In this document: one piece after another, positions 12,601-24,600 of the stretch
Numbering within the stretch: position 1 is the first letter of the stretch
How the letters are laid out: each line of letters begins with the position of its first letter
Source of the DNA: Melanocharis versteri
Lineage: Eukaryota; Chordata; Aves; Passeriformes; Melanocharitidae
Direction: 5' to 3'
Assembly: GCA_013397845.1 (NCBI GenBank)
Contig: VZTG01000396.1
Span: 1 to 64,000, forward strand
Length of the DNA: 64,000 nt
Position numbers and translations under genes: made by a program
The notes under the pieces: generated by a model
What the model saw: only the letters and a program-made list of their open reading frames with translations
What the model was told of the DNA's origin: nothing
Databases searched by the model: none

Positions 12601-15600
12601 GATTCTGCAGCCTTCTCCACTCCATGAAAGTATTTCATGTGATAATGCAATAACTTGGCTTTGCGGAAGGATTTTGAACAGTCCAAGAACTTGCATCTAA
12701 ACTTGTGATCTTGGTCAACAGTTGCAGCTTTTTTTGATGCAAGAAAATCTGTTCTCCTACAACGTTTTGTTACTGTAAGAACAAAACAGATAAATTGCCC
12801 CATGCATTTGCTATATTTATCAAATGGTTTCCTAAACTTAAAACAGCAAAAAGAAGTTAAGCATGCATTCAAACATATTAGATATGAAATGCTAAAAATA
12901 AAATGCTAATGCCGCATCTGCCTCTAAGATCAGTAACTTTGAAGGGAAAACTCTACCCTACACTGCTCATAAAAACTGGTTGTCATGACACCATTGTTTT
13001 TATGAATAAGTTACAACATTTTGCTTCCCGGAGTCCTTGCCCAACAGCTGATATCACTGTATAGTGCTCCAAAAGAGAGAAGACTGAATCACACAGAGAT
13101 TACATCCTTAAGTCAGAACACTAAAGATTATTTGTTTACAAGTATTCGCACCTTTAGTGAAAGCAAGAAAACAGTTCTGCTTCTCTGCTTACAATTATTT
13201 TGCTACCTGCTTTCTGGGTGCACAGTCCCACCACCAAAGCCTGCGTAATTCCAAAGACAACAGAAGCAGTATGTCAGAACATTTTTCAAGTAAAATTGTA
13301 ATTTATTTCAATTTTTAAGCAGCAATGAAAAACAAAATTGCTTGTATCTGTTACAAAATGTTCCCTATGAGCTACACCACTAACTTAGTTTCTCAAAAAA
13401 GCAAGGAAAGTCTTAAGAATCAAATGTAAAAACACTTCAAAGCACCTATTCCACAGAGCACTGCTGAGCTTATCCAGGGGATGTATCTATCAGGAATTTC
13501 AGAAACTTTTAGTTCATGTTTTTGCTAAGAAACATACAAAAGAAACATTTTGAGCTAAATTAGATTACCGTCACCAGTATCTGTACTCAATACAACACGA
13601 GAGGTAAAAATAAGGAAACAGATCTAAATAGATCTAGGCAATTATCCATCACTAATACACACATAGCATCAAAAAAATCCCTCTCCAGCCAGAAGAGAAT
13701 GCAAAGGAGGTATTATTTCCTAAAAACAGCTTCCAAATACAATTTTCCAGTTTGTTTTGCCAGTACTAAAGTATTATTTCCATATTTACAAGTGTTTTCG
13801 ACTTTTAGGATTAAGAAGGAAGTGTTTAACTGCAAAACCCAAACCTAGCAACAGTGACTAAAACCGAAGGGATGCAGCACATGAATGAAAATTAAGATAC
13901 TGTATTAGAAGTAGCTGTAAACAAGGGACAAAAGTAACCAGAAACATTATGAACAAGAATAAAATTTTCTATTAGTGCAGTAAGGCATAGAACAGAAGGA
14001 GTGTTAAAGGCAGTGCCAACACGATCCTGGAGTAAAAACACAGGACAGCTTGTTTCCAAGTTTTTAGCATGCAGTAACAAAAACGGTGTTACTGCACAGA
14101 CTTCAAGGTTACGTCACAGTGCAGAGAAGCATCCTAGACAGCTATATCTGAGGCACACTCAGCCTTGAAGTACGGTGTACAAATAAACCTTTAACACGGA
14201 AAAAACACAAGTAATTGTACCCTGATGCATAGGGAAAGATTAAGTCATACACAACACCAAGCTGGTTAAAAGAAAGAATATGCAGTGAAATTAGAAGGAA
14301 ATAGTACAAAGAAAGACACTAGTTTTTGGTGGTAATGACCAGCAGGAAGACACTGTGGCACAGCCACGCTAAGAACATGCTGACAGGAACATCAGTAAGA
14401 CTGCGGCAAAGCCAGACTCACACCTGTACAGAATGATGAAGTTTGCCAATACCATAATCAAAATATACTACGGACCACCAAAAGACGCATTCAGGAAGAA
14501 TGAAAAAGTATTTCAGGAAGGCTCAATGCAATTGTCTGTGTGTTTAGTGAAAGCAAACACAGAAAGGTTCTCTTGACTGTAAAGGAAAAAAAACCAGCAT
14601 TTGGGACTACAAATGCTGAGAACTTGTTACTATTTAATAACCAACATGAAACTGGGAAACAACTGCAGCAGAAAGGAGTAATGGGGTCCAAAGACTTAAC
14701 AAAATAAACATTATAAAGATGACAAGGGAAACTATTATACCATCACACAACTGTCAGGATGAGGCCCTGCATCCAAGCTCAGAGCACTTCCCCTCCACTG
14801 AGCTGGACAGACTCTGGAGAAGATATAGGGAATGGCTTCTAACTGATCAGCTACAAGTTAGAAGAGGAAAGGATTGCATTAGCTGAAATTAGAAATAGGG
14901 ATAACAAAGACATGGGGCAAAGGGAAAAGGAAGCAGACAAAAAACTTACTGCAACATGCAAAAGAAATGTATTCAGAGTAATAAAAATACAGACAATCCC
15001 ACAAAATTTGAAACAAAGCTTCAATCATTCCCATCACTACATTTTAGTTCTTTACAAGTAGCACAACAGAACTGTCACCCAAGCATAGCAGGAAACTGAC
15101 AACCAACTCTGCCACCCAGGGGAGCCTCTGGAGAGCCCATGCTCTATGCGCTCCCAAGATGACTTCCTACACCAAAACCTAAAGGGGCATCTACCATCCT
15201 TACACACAGGATTTTTGCTCACAACATATGGCATTAAAATCAGTTTCTAGAGAAACAGGTTTGGTGCACCATCTTCAGACTTTCAGCCACTTGCCTTTAC
15301 GGAGGAGCTTGGCAGGTATTTCCTGTGAGTACAGAGGAAAGTGAATGGTAAATTGACACCTGCTATTTCTCCCATGATTTTTATAATCAAAATTCAAACT
15401 CCTCATCTACTTTTCAGTCAGCCATTACAACATTAAGCACAAACACTCATGGTCAAACATCAGTGTGTCCTTTAAGTTTCACTACTACTAGAGAAAAACA
15501 TTCCTTCAGTGTTCCAGTCAGCAACCCCTCTCGCTTCTCACTAGGCTGAATTATCCAAGGGTCAAGCTATGACCACGTTCAGCAGTAAGGTCATTGTAAA

Positions 15601-18600
15601 ATGCACAAATGCACAGTGTGAAGCTTCCAGGTCCACCAGAGGTGTTTTTACCCCATCACTAATTCTCTGTTTGACGTGACTCCTGCTGGGACAGGAATAT
15701 TCGGCGGCAGCAGCATGGTACCTTGACTGAAGGTCTGCTGTCCTGTGGCATCTCATGCAACACCCTGGTAAACAATCCAAGAAAGCCAGCAGTGCACAGA
15801 ACTCTTCCCATTTTCGCCCTCTTAAAGCTAACCTTACTGCAGTTTTAAGCCATTAGACCTACACACACAATTACCCGCTAAAATGACGAGACTTTCACTC
15901 TCTGTTTCCTGGTCTCCAAAGAAATACTAAGTGAAGATCAAATTATTTCTTCACTTGCCATTAAATTAAACACATTGCAACTCTCTAAAACTCATGTTCT
16001 CTGGTGCATTATCTTCATGATAGGTCATGGTAACAAACATTCTTGAGCTGACATTTTTTACACTGTGCTTTGGACCACTTCACACCACTGGGCCAAGTGT
16101 CCTCACTAATTACTGATTTCATTCAACTTATTTATTCTGAAATCTTCTGTTGCTTTTCCTGAGCTCACCAAGTGTTTCATCATTTCACCTCTCAAACTAC
16201 ATTTCTTCCTTTATTTTCAAATACCCTCTTTTTTCAATATCTCAGTTGTGAAACAAAAACCAACTTGCTTAATTGCTCTTCTCAAACTAATTTGGGTAAG
16301 GACAGCATCCAATAATTTCCAGTGCATCCAGAATCCACAGAAGGAGATGCCCGGTGTAAGAAATACGTAAGAGCATTCAGTAATCACTGATCATTACGTA
16401 CTTATAAACTTGTGGGGTTTTGAGCTGTAACACTGCCTGGCATTGCAAGAACTACTCAAGACAGTATTTCCTATGGCACTCCACTCACCATTTTCCCTCC
16501 TGTGCTGGAAATAAATTGGTACTAATAAAAAGCAGCGTATACTGGGCAGTAAAACACGTAAGCCTTGCAGTGCACCACTCATACCTCAATGTACCTTTGG
16601 AGGGGCCAGGTGGGGAGGATGTAAAGGCTTTACCTGCACTTTGAGGTGTAATAAACACTGCGACAAGATTGTGGTGCCTCACAGTAAGGAGCTTTAAGCG
16701 AGCAAGGCAGGATGGACTTATTTACTTACCATATATTGTTAGGGTCAAAAATACAACTTTCACACTACCTTGAAAGGATTAAAGTCTGTTAAGGTGAGCT
16801 GTAGGAAAAACAGCAGCTCTCTCAAGCTGATGAAAAGGTCATATGCTTCTCTTTAACTGAAACCCAAAGCTAACAGCAACAAAATTAGAAAAGCAGGTGT
16901 AAGTATAAGGCAATGTCTATGCCTTATACTTACACCTGCTTTTTACTTGTATGTCTATGCAAATAAATAAGTAATTTCAAGAGTGCTGGCAAATACAACT
17001 ATAAACATGACAGCAGATCTGTGCGAAGCAAAGGCAGTTCACCTTCAAAGTAAAAGGAATCTGTAAGAGTAAACTCACATGATCAGCTGTGGAATGCTTT
17101 TAAGTCTGTTTTCAGATATATGCAGAGTTTTAACTGGCTGCAGAAATTTACCAACAGACTGTCACATATATTTTGGAAACACAATTTGATTTAGCTAAAT
17201 TCTGATCAGCACTTCTGGTCCACTGTCATTAGAGGTGCCAAAAGCCAGTAGAACAGGATTTTAATCTTTCAGTACATGCCATTATGCAGAATTTTGATGA
17301 AACTTTTTAAAAAGGAACTTCAGTTTTGACAAGCAATGCTACTTTGCCCTTTCAGAACATGTTACATTTTAAAACATCTCAGTCATAGGAAGACTCCAGA
17401 CTGTGTTTGCTATGAATCTTGAATCATCTACCAATCAGTGACTAGAAAAAAACACTTTAAAAGGAGTGCTTGTGTCCTTAAAAATTCCTGATATTCATAT
17501 GTTATAAAAATCACATTCTTCCTATATATCATGCAAGGTAAAACCTATACTACTGATGCCTTTCTCTGGTCTTCAGAAATGAAAGCCAGACACGGTTAAG
17601 GGTTTAGGGGGTTGTTTACCTCAGTATCTTTAACAGGATCCCATCAATGCATCACTTTGCCAAGGAGGAACGCGCCGCAAATGCCCCTCCTTAGTCAACC
17701 TGGTGTCCTGCAGCTCCCCGTGGGATACCATATTGATGGCGGCCTTAGCTTGGACACCCGCTCAGCACAGTGTATGGCAGCCCAGAACTCCTGGGTTCAA
17801 GCGATCCGTCGGGCTCAGCCTTCCCGGCAGCTGGGACTACACGCGAACGCCACCGCGCCCGGCAACGATCCATTCGAATGTCTGCCCTATCAGCTTTCGA
17901 TGGTACTGTCTGTGCCTACCATGGTGACCAGGGGTGACGGGGAATCAGGGTTCGATTCCAGAGAGGGAGCCTGAGAAACGGCCACCACATCCAAGGAAGG
18001 CAGCAGGTGTGCAAATTACCCACTCCCGACCTGGGGAGGTAGTGACGAAAAATAACAATACAGGACTCTTTTGAGGCTCCAATAGCGTATCTTAAAGTTG
18101 CTGCAGTAAAAAAGCTTGTAGTTGAATCTCGGGATCGAGCTGGCGGTCCGCTGCGAGGCGAGCCACCGCCTGTCCCAGCCTCTGCCGCTCGGCGCCCCCT
18201 CGATGCTCTTAGCTGAGTGTCCCACGGGGCCCGAAGCATTTACTTTGAGAAAACTAGAGCGTTCAAAGCAGGCCGGCCACCGGCATACTGCAGCTAGGAA
18301 AAATGGAACAGGACTCCGGTTCTATTTTGTTGGTTTTCGGAAACAGGGCCATGATTAAGAGGGACGGCCGGGGGCATTGCGACGCGTTCCACCTTGGCAA
18401 AGTGATGCATCGATGGGATCCTATTAAAGATACTGAGGTAAACAACCCCCTAAACCCTTAACCGTGTCTGGCTTTCATTTCCTAAGACCAGAGAAAGGCA
18501 TCACTACCAGAATGCATTACTCAACAGTGCCAAAACGACATTAACGTATCATGCTGAGGAAAATACAGGTTTTACAGTATTTTCCTACAGGAAGAGAATT

Positions 18601-21600
18601 AATTCTCACTAAGTGACTAGAATTAGAGTCTACAGACAAATACAAATAATAATGGTAATACTGGGTTACAATATTGCCTTTGTTCTACATATGAAAGGTT
18701 ACCAATGACTAACTTCCATGCTGTACTTTGTGGGAATCTCACATGCGACAAACACCCCCTTCGCCCACACACACCACCTACTCCAACAATGTACCGTTCC
18801 CCTTCCCAAGCCCCAGATCTCTTTAAAACACATGGCAGACTGAGAACATAATGAACATAACTGTCTGACACAAAGTTATTATATCTGGAGCATATCTGTT
18901 CCCTTGATAATCACCCATAAATGAGTTAACTCAGCTCTCAGTCTACAACACCAGCTATTTTTAGGACAGCATGCCTGAACTCTGCAACATACCTACCCCT
19001 CCACAAGAGCAGAAGCCACTGGCGATTTTCAGAGGCATTTTCAGATACCACCCTAGAGGCGTCTGTCACTGTCATGCTGCTACACACACACGCCACTACC
19101 AGGTAAAAGACCAAGCCCTGCTGTTCCCCCATCAAGCAGCTCACCAGCACTGGGGAGTACTGGTACAATCCCATGACCAAGACAGAGCACAGAGAGGGAA
19201 AAACAGATTCACTTTTAACTACAAAAAATTTATCTGTGATAGAATCTATGCATTTTAAATCCTTCATTTCAAACTGCTCGTTAATAACATTTTTAATGTT
19301 GGTTAAGTATGGAAATGTAGATTTTTGTACTTGGATTTCAAGTGACAGTATTTACTCAAAGACCCTGTATAGCTTTTATCCCTAATCCTTGAGAGTGCTC
19401 TACAATAAAAACAGCTGCTGGCCACATCTGGCTGTCCACTGAGGTGCATGTCTGATTTCTAATGTTAACTGAAACAACTTTCAATTAAATAAATAAAACC
19501 CACACTCAGAAGTGTGGATTTTTATGTACCACCGGTGTTGTACTTCAGGTTAGAATTCAATGTGAGTGAATATTCCCGAATTAACTCCAATCTAGCTTGC
19601 TCAAATCCTGACAGAAGAGCCAGGAACAAGAGTGCACAAACTCTATCAGAGCCTTTGGGTAGGTGTCAGCTGAGCCCTGTTCCCACAGCTTTGCTGCTTC
19701 TATCTAATGAAACAAGCTCAAGCCACATCCCACATATTCCATTATTGTGAATGACACCACACACACAAATATTACACATTCAGTTGGAATTCTCCCAAGT
19801 TCAAACCCTAATTACAAATGCTCAGCAATAGCTGAAGGACACCAACACCAAAAGAGCTTGAATTTCTAAACAGTAGAAGACCATTTATACATCCAACCTG
19901 AGCAAAGGAAAGAGGTCAGTTCCTTCCTGCACTGAGGGTACACATTAGTGGAAAGGGAGAGGACATATCACTTAAACAGTTACACCAGAGGGAGTGAAAG
20001 AAGATACCTGCAAACAGGAGGGAAATTTAAAATAACCAACAAACAACATACAGAGATTACTCCAGCAATGCTGAGCAACTGTAAACCTCTCCAAATGCTC
20101 TGCTCTACTTAAAATTCAACTTGTTTGATAGAGCATAAACTAGGAAATATGTAGTTCAAGCTTCCCCAGCCAGCTGTAGATCCAAAGATTAAAGTTAAGA
20201 GAAATAATCACAGAACACCATCACACTTTGACAGTCTATTATCTGCATAGGAAATTTTAATTTGAAAAGGCAAGGTAAGAACACACCCCAGCTAAGAGAA
20301 AATAGAGTATATATATTAAGACAGACACTGAAATGTTTGAACTATTTAATAAATTTACACTAAAGCCTCCAAGTCTAAACATAAGGATATAAAAATGCAC
20401 AATCAGGATTCCCAAACAGCAGTAACAGTAGTGTTACCGCATACTTGCAGCACATTAGGGAGAACCTGACCTTTTAAGATGTGAAGTCCAATTTAACCCA
20501 GAATTCCAAACACTGAAAACAAGCATTTGTTAATCACTCATAATTTGTTAATCACTTCATCACTCATGCTGAAAATATTATACCCAGTCATTTAAAAATT
20601 ATGATTTCCACTTTTAAGACTGCTGTCCAACTTGAAAGCGTAAGATTAAAACTGAATCCACAAGGAATACAAACATGCATTTTTAACCAAGGTTAACATG
20701 CAAGAATGCACAATTTTAACACTTCTGCAAGTACAAAACACCTGGTGCCAGTTGCCTTAAGAAATGCAACAACATTAAATATAAAAAATCTGAACCTGTA
20801 GCAGCAGAAGGTTCTTGAGTTCTGACAGTAACAGAGGAAGACTCAGTGTCTTCAGCTTTTTCTTCCTGCAAACTGGCATCTGTACTTAGTGCTGTGCTAT
20901 GCAATGTGTTTCCAGGGGATTCTTGTTCACCAAAACTTTGGTCAGGTTCAACAGGAATTTCTAACTGGACTAGAAAGAGAAAAAATTTCCATTGAGTAAA
21001 ATGCATACAAAAGCATACTGCAGAACACTGAGGGGGGAGGGAGGGATCTTCATCACATTATAACAGAGAAAAATACACATCCATGCTCTGACTGCTTGCC
21101 CTCAGTCACAAAAAATTTTTACAACACAACTAACTTGTAGCACCCCTCTAAATTTACAGCTGCCTAGAAACACACAAGCTAACTAACTGTTTATAGCCCA
21201 GAATAGGACAGATCTCCTCAAACCACTGCAAGAGCTCCCCTAAAAGGGAAAGGCAGTGAAGCACAGGGCAGAAAAGGGAGTGTTATCTTCACCCTGTTTA
21301 AGCATAAAAGCATCCCATTTGGTGCTTTTACTGTTCAACAAGGATTAAACTGTAAGAACTCCGAGTTCAGCACTTGGACTGTTACTTCTGCAATCTGAAA
21401 GTGTAAAACTTTGAAATTACCTCATTTTCACAATCAGAACCTGCATTCCCTAAAAAACAAAACCAACCAACCAAAAAACCCCAAATCAAAGTATTTCCTT
21501 AGGTATGGAGCTCTCCTTTGCTAGAAAAGCTCCCACCACCCAAGGGAAATGCTAAGGTTACTGACAGAGAGGGAATCAAAAGCCAAAAGCAATCAGGGCA

Positions 21601-24600
21601 GCAGAGCAACAGAAACTTTCCACGAGTTTTCCATGCACTGCTGATGCAATCAGGTCTTAATGGCAGATAAGGAGCCTGCAGGTTAAGCAGTTGAAAATAT
21701 AGAGCTTGCAACAACTACATGACCGCCTCATCACAAAAATCCAGAGTACACTGTGAAGGCACTTACCCTTCTCAGATTCATCTTGGTTAGATACTGCATC
21801 TTTCCAAGTCTGAATTTCCGTGGAAGTTGTGACAAGATCTGTATTTAAAATCTCATGACTAATACTGGATGAGAGCCTTGAAGATCGCCTCCTGATCTGG
21901 TCTCTCTCAGCATTATCTGAAGAGTTCTTAAATTTTTCCTGAGCTAGAACAGTTGTATTTAATGGTACCATGCAGTTACAGGAGTACAAACAGATCACAA
22001 GCAAACTTTCAAGTTCTTCTCTCCCTGTGACAGCTTGATAGTGTGTTTTTTAAGGACTAAGGCTAACAGCAAAAGCAAAAAAGCCTGGATAATTAGGCCT
22101 CTGTAAAAGCTACAATAGTAAGTTACAAATAAGCCTAAAAATACAGCAAAAGCTCTCAACTTTTTTCGTCTAGTAACAGATTTGAAGTACAAATACAGAT
22201 CAGTATCTTACTGGTTTCTTATTGAGAAAAAATATTCCACTGAGTAAAATGCACACAAAAGCACATTGCAGAGCAGTAGGGGTGTGTTCATCACATTATA
22301 GTGGAGCTGGTCTAAACAAGCTGTTCCACAGAGGTAAGTAATACCAGGAATTAGATGAGACAATTCAGATACACAAACAGCTGTGACTGAGCTGGATAAC
22401 CTACACACACTGAAGTTTAAGACTCTGTGGTATTAAGGAAAGAGCTCTCCTTAGATCTTCATCTCCTTGGTCATGACACTACTACAGAGAATATAATTTT
22501 CTTTCCTCATCAACACACTCAAGTTCTTCAGCCTCCACACACAGCACACGAAGTTAAAGTAGAAGCTATTCGACTGCACTGGCATGAATATTTACGTAGT
22601 ATTAAAGGGCCCTTGCTAAGCAACGCAGTAGATCCTCTATCCATTAACTGAAGAGTTTCTACAACTTTTAAGGCTTTTGTAGCCTTCTATATATTGGAGA
22701 CAATATAATCACTGCCACCCCTACATCTACAAACTTTTACATCAAGGCTCACAACTCATGCCTCCTTTATCCAAAACCAACTTCCAAGATTTAGGAGGGA
22801 ATTCCAGCATGACGATGCCACATATGAATGGCAAATTTAAGAAAAACAGATGCTGTATTTCAGTCAATGCATCTATCACAGTTCAAGATTAATACCACAG
22901 CTGTTTTACCCCTCTCCCACCCATTAAGCTTGAGGAACTTTTATATTTATACACACACACACAGTGTGAGAGCTGAATACTAAAAAACTCACACAAATTT
23001 TTTTCAATTCTGGGACGCTTCAATGGAACATCACCTCCTTTAGGTATTTTCCGACGTCTTAACTCCAAAGTTATGGGCTGCAGTGTCTGAGAACTTGGCT
23101 CTACATATTTAGATAACAGAAGAAAAATCAATTGAATACAAAGCTGTGAAACACTCTAACAGAAATTCCCAAGCCTCACAATCTAAAATACTGGACTTGC
23201 ATAAATACAGCTTCATCTGGCTTTCTAAAACCTACACAGCAGCATTTAATCCTACTACAGGTATGCTTTATATTACACGGTGGTTACTTGCATAAATCTA
23301 ATCTCTGAACAAATCACCAAGGCTCCAAACTTCAGTATGTTCTGGCTGTCTGGAACAAAGATGAGCTTAAATTTTTTTAAGAGTTTCTAGAGATCTAGGC
23401 TGTGAAAGAGCAAGATACTTCTTATTCCTCTAGGTAAGTTTAAAACTGTTCTGGTACATGCCTAAACATTTAAGCTTGGCTACATACCTGTGGGAGGTGT
23501 TACTGGTGGTCTGCCACGCTTTCGTTTAGTTTCTTTCGCATTTTCCTGTGGACTCTTTACCTTGTCATTCTCAGGCTTCTTCTCAATTTGTGTATCTACT
23601 GAATATTCCATATCATTCTCTGATATATTCTCTTTATCTTCTTTTCCATTCTTAGATATATTCTTTTCTGAGATCTTGCCTTTTTCCGAGATGACTATAA
23701 ATTTTCCCTCTTTATCGGGTTGTTTAACTCGTTTCTCAGTCTTTAATGTCTTTTCATCTTCGTCTTTCTTTGCATTACCTGTTGCTTTCCCCTGCTCTTT
23801 AAATTTCTCCCGGTTTTCAGGAGATGACGGAATTTCATTACCTCTGTCTTTAGGCTTAGCATCACCCACAATATTCTAGAATAAAGAGAATGACAAGAAA
23901 ATCAACTCATTGTAGTCTAAAAGCCACTCCTCCCCTTTGTATTTAGCAGACCTGCATCTTTATCCAATTTTTCAAGTGCTAAAAGTACACGCTCTATTGC
24001 AACCCACAGATTAAAACTCAGAGGCACCCAAACTGGTGAAGGACCTGTGCAATGTGAACAGGACAGAGCAAGAAATCCGTTCTTCACCACGCAATGGCAG
24101 AAGAGATTTGCTGTTTGTTTGTTCCCAGATGTAGGCTGGTTCCCTACTAGCTTGTGCAGTACTGCATAAAACCTGCTTGGTGGACTGAAGAAAAAGTGGG
24201 AGTCAGGAGCCCAGCGAACAGCTCAATCACTTGGATGTGCAAACTCTTTTCCTTTCACAGAAGAGTCTCATTCAAAACAGACAGACAGTTTGCTTGTATT
24301 AATCATTGCTGCTGAAATTGCTAGGCAGAGTCATGTAAAGCAACTGCAATCAGCAAAGTCATCAGGAACCACGTGATGTTAGAATTCACACATTTAAATT
24401 TAAAAACAAAATTTAAAACTTTTTCTGTAATTTGTGCTCAGCATGGGAGGACACGAAAATCCTTAACAGTCCCCAGCAAGCACACTACTGAGGCAACATT
24501 CAACTGCCAGCCCATTTCTCTATAGTTCTTATTGGGTAACACCAGGCCAGGAAGAACACACTGTATCAACAGCACACTGCTACTCCCTGTCCTTCCCCTC

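Larger units (their letters stand above)
17554..18503. mobile_element. Composite insertion: inverted arms around antisense 7SL and sense 18S rRNA
   Basis: This is a 950-bp unit with outer ends TGATGCC...GGCATCA, flanked on both sides by the tetranucleotide CTAC (17,550-17,553 and 18,504-18,507), as expected of a target-site duplication. It has inverted arms of about 125 bp (119 of 125 positions identical). Between them lie antisense 7SL RNA, ending exactly at the RNA's first nucleotide, and a sense 18S rRNA piece with an internal deletion. No protein is encoded. The right arm, read outward, carries ATTAAA at 18,423-18,428 about 75 bases before the CA end, like an R-U5 region. I infer a product of retroviral reverse transcription and integration. 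A DNA transposon with 4-bp target duplication is the alternative. Confidence 0.85.
12773..20795 (-). other. PHF20 intron 9 (host of the 7SL/18S composite)
   Basis: An 8-kb intron. Apart from the hairpin at 16,889-16,943 and the composite insertion at 17,554-18,503, described separately, it is ordinary AT-rich sequence with no recognised exon. Confidence 0.8.

Noticed and set aside
17586..17612. Telomere-like TTAAGGG / TTTAGGGG words in the inverted arm
   Set aside because: Only two imperfect units occur, and they are part of the non-repetitive arm sequence present on both sides of the composite.
17690..17863. An Alu SINE (possible primate contamination)
   Set aside because: The segment includes 7SL S-domain sequence that Alu elements lack, and it is embedded in the composite with matching arms on both sides.
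17945..17965. tRNA T-arm-like word GGTTCGATTCC
   Set aside because: It is part of a collinear 18S rRNA match (GGGAATCAGGGTTCGATTCC); no acceptor stem or anticodon arm is present.
23490..23879. 129-codon plus-strand frame
   Set aside because: It is the exact antisense of PHF20 exon 6, open only because that exon is Lys/Glu-rich.
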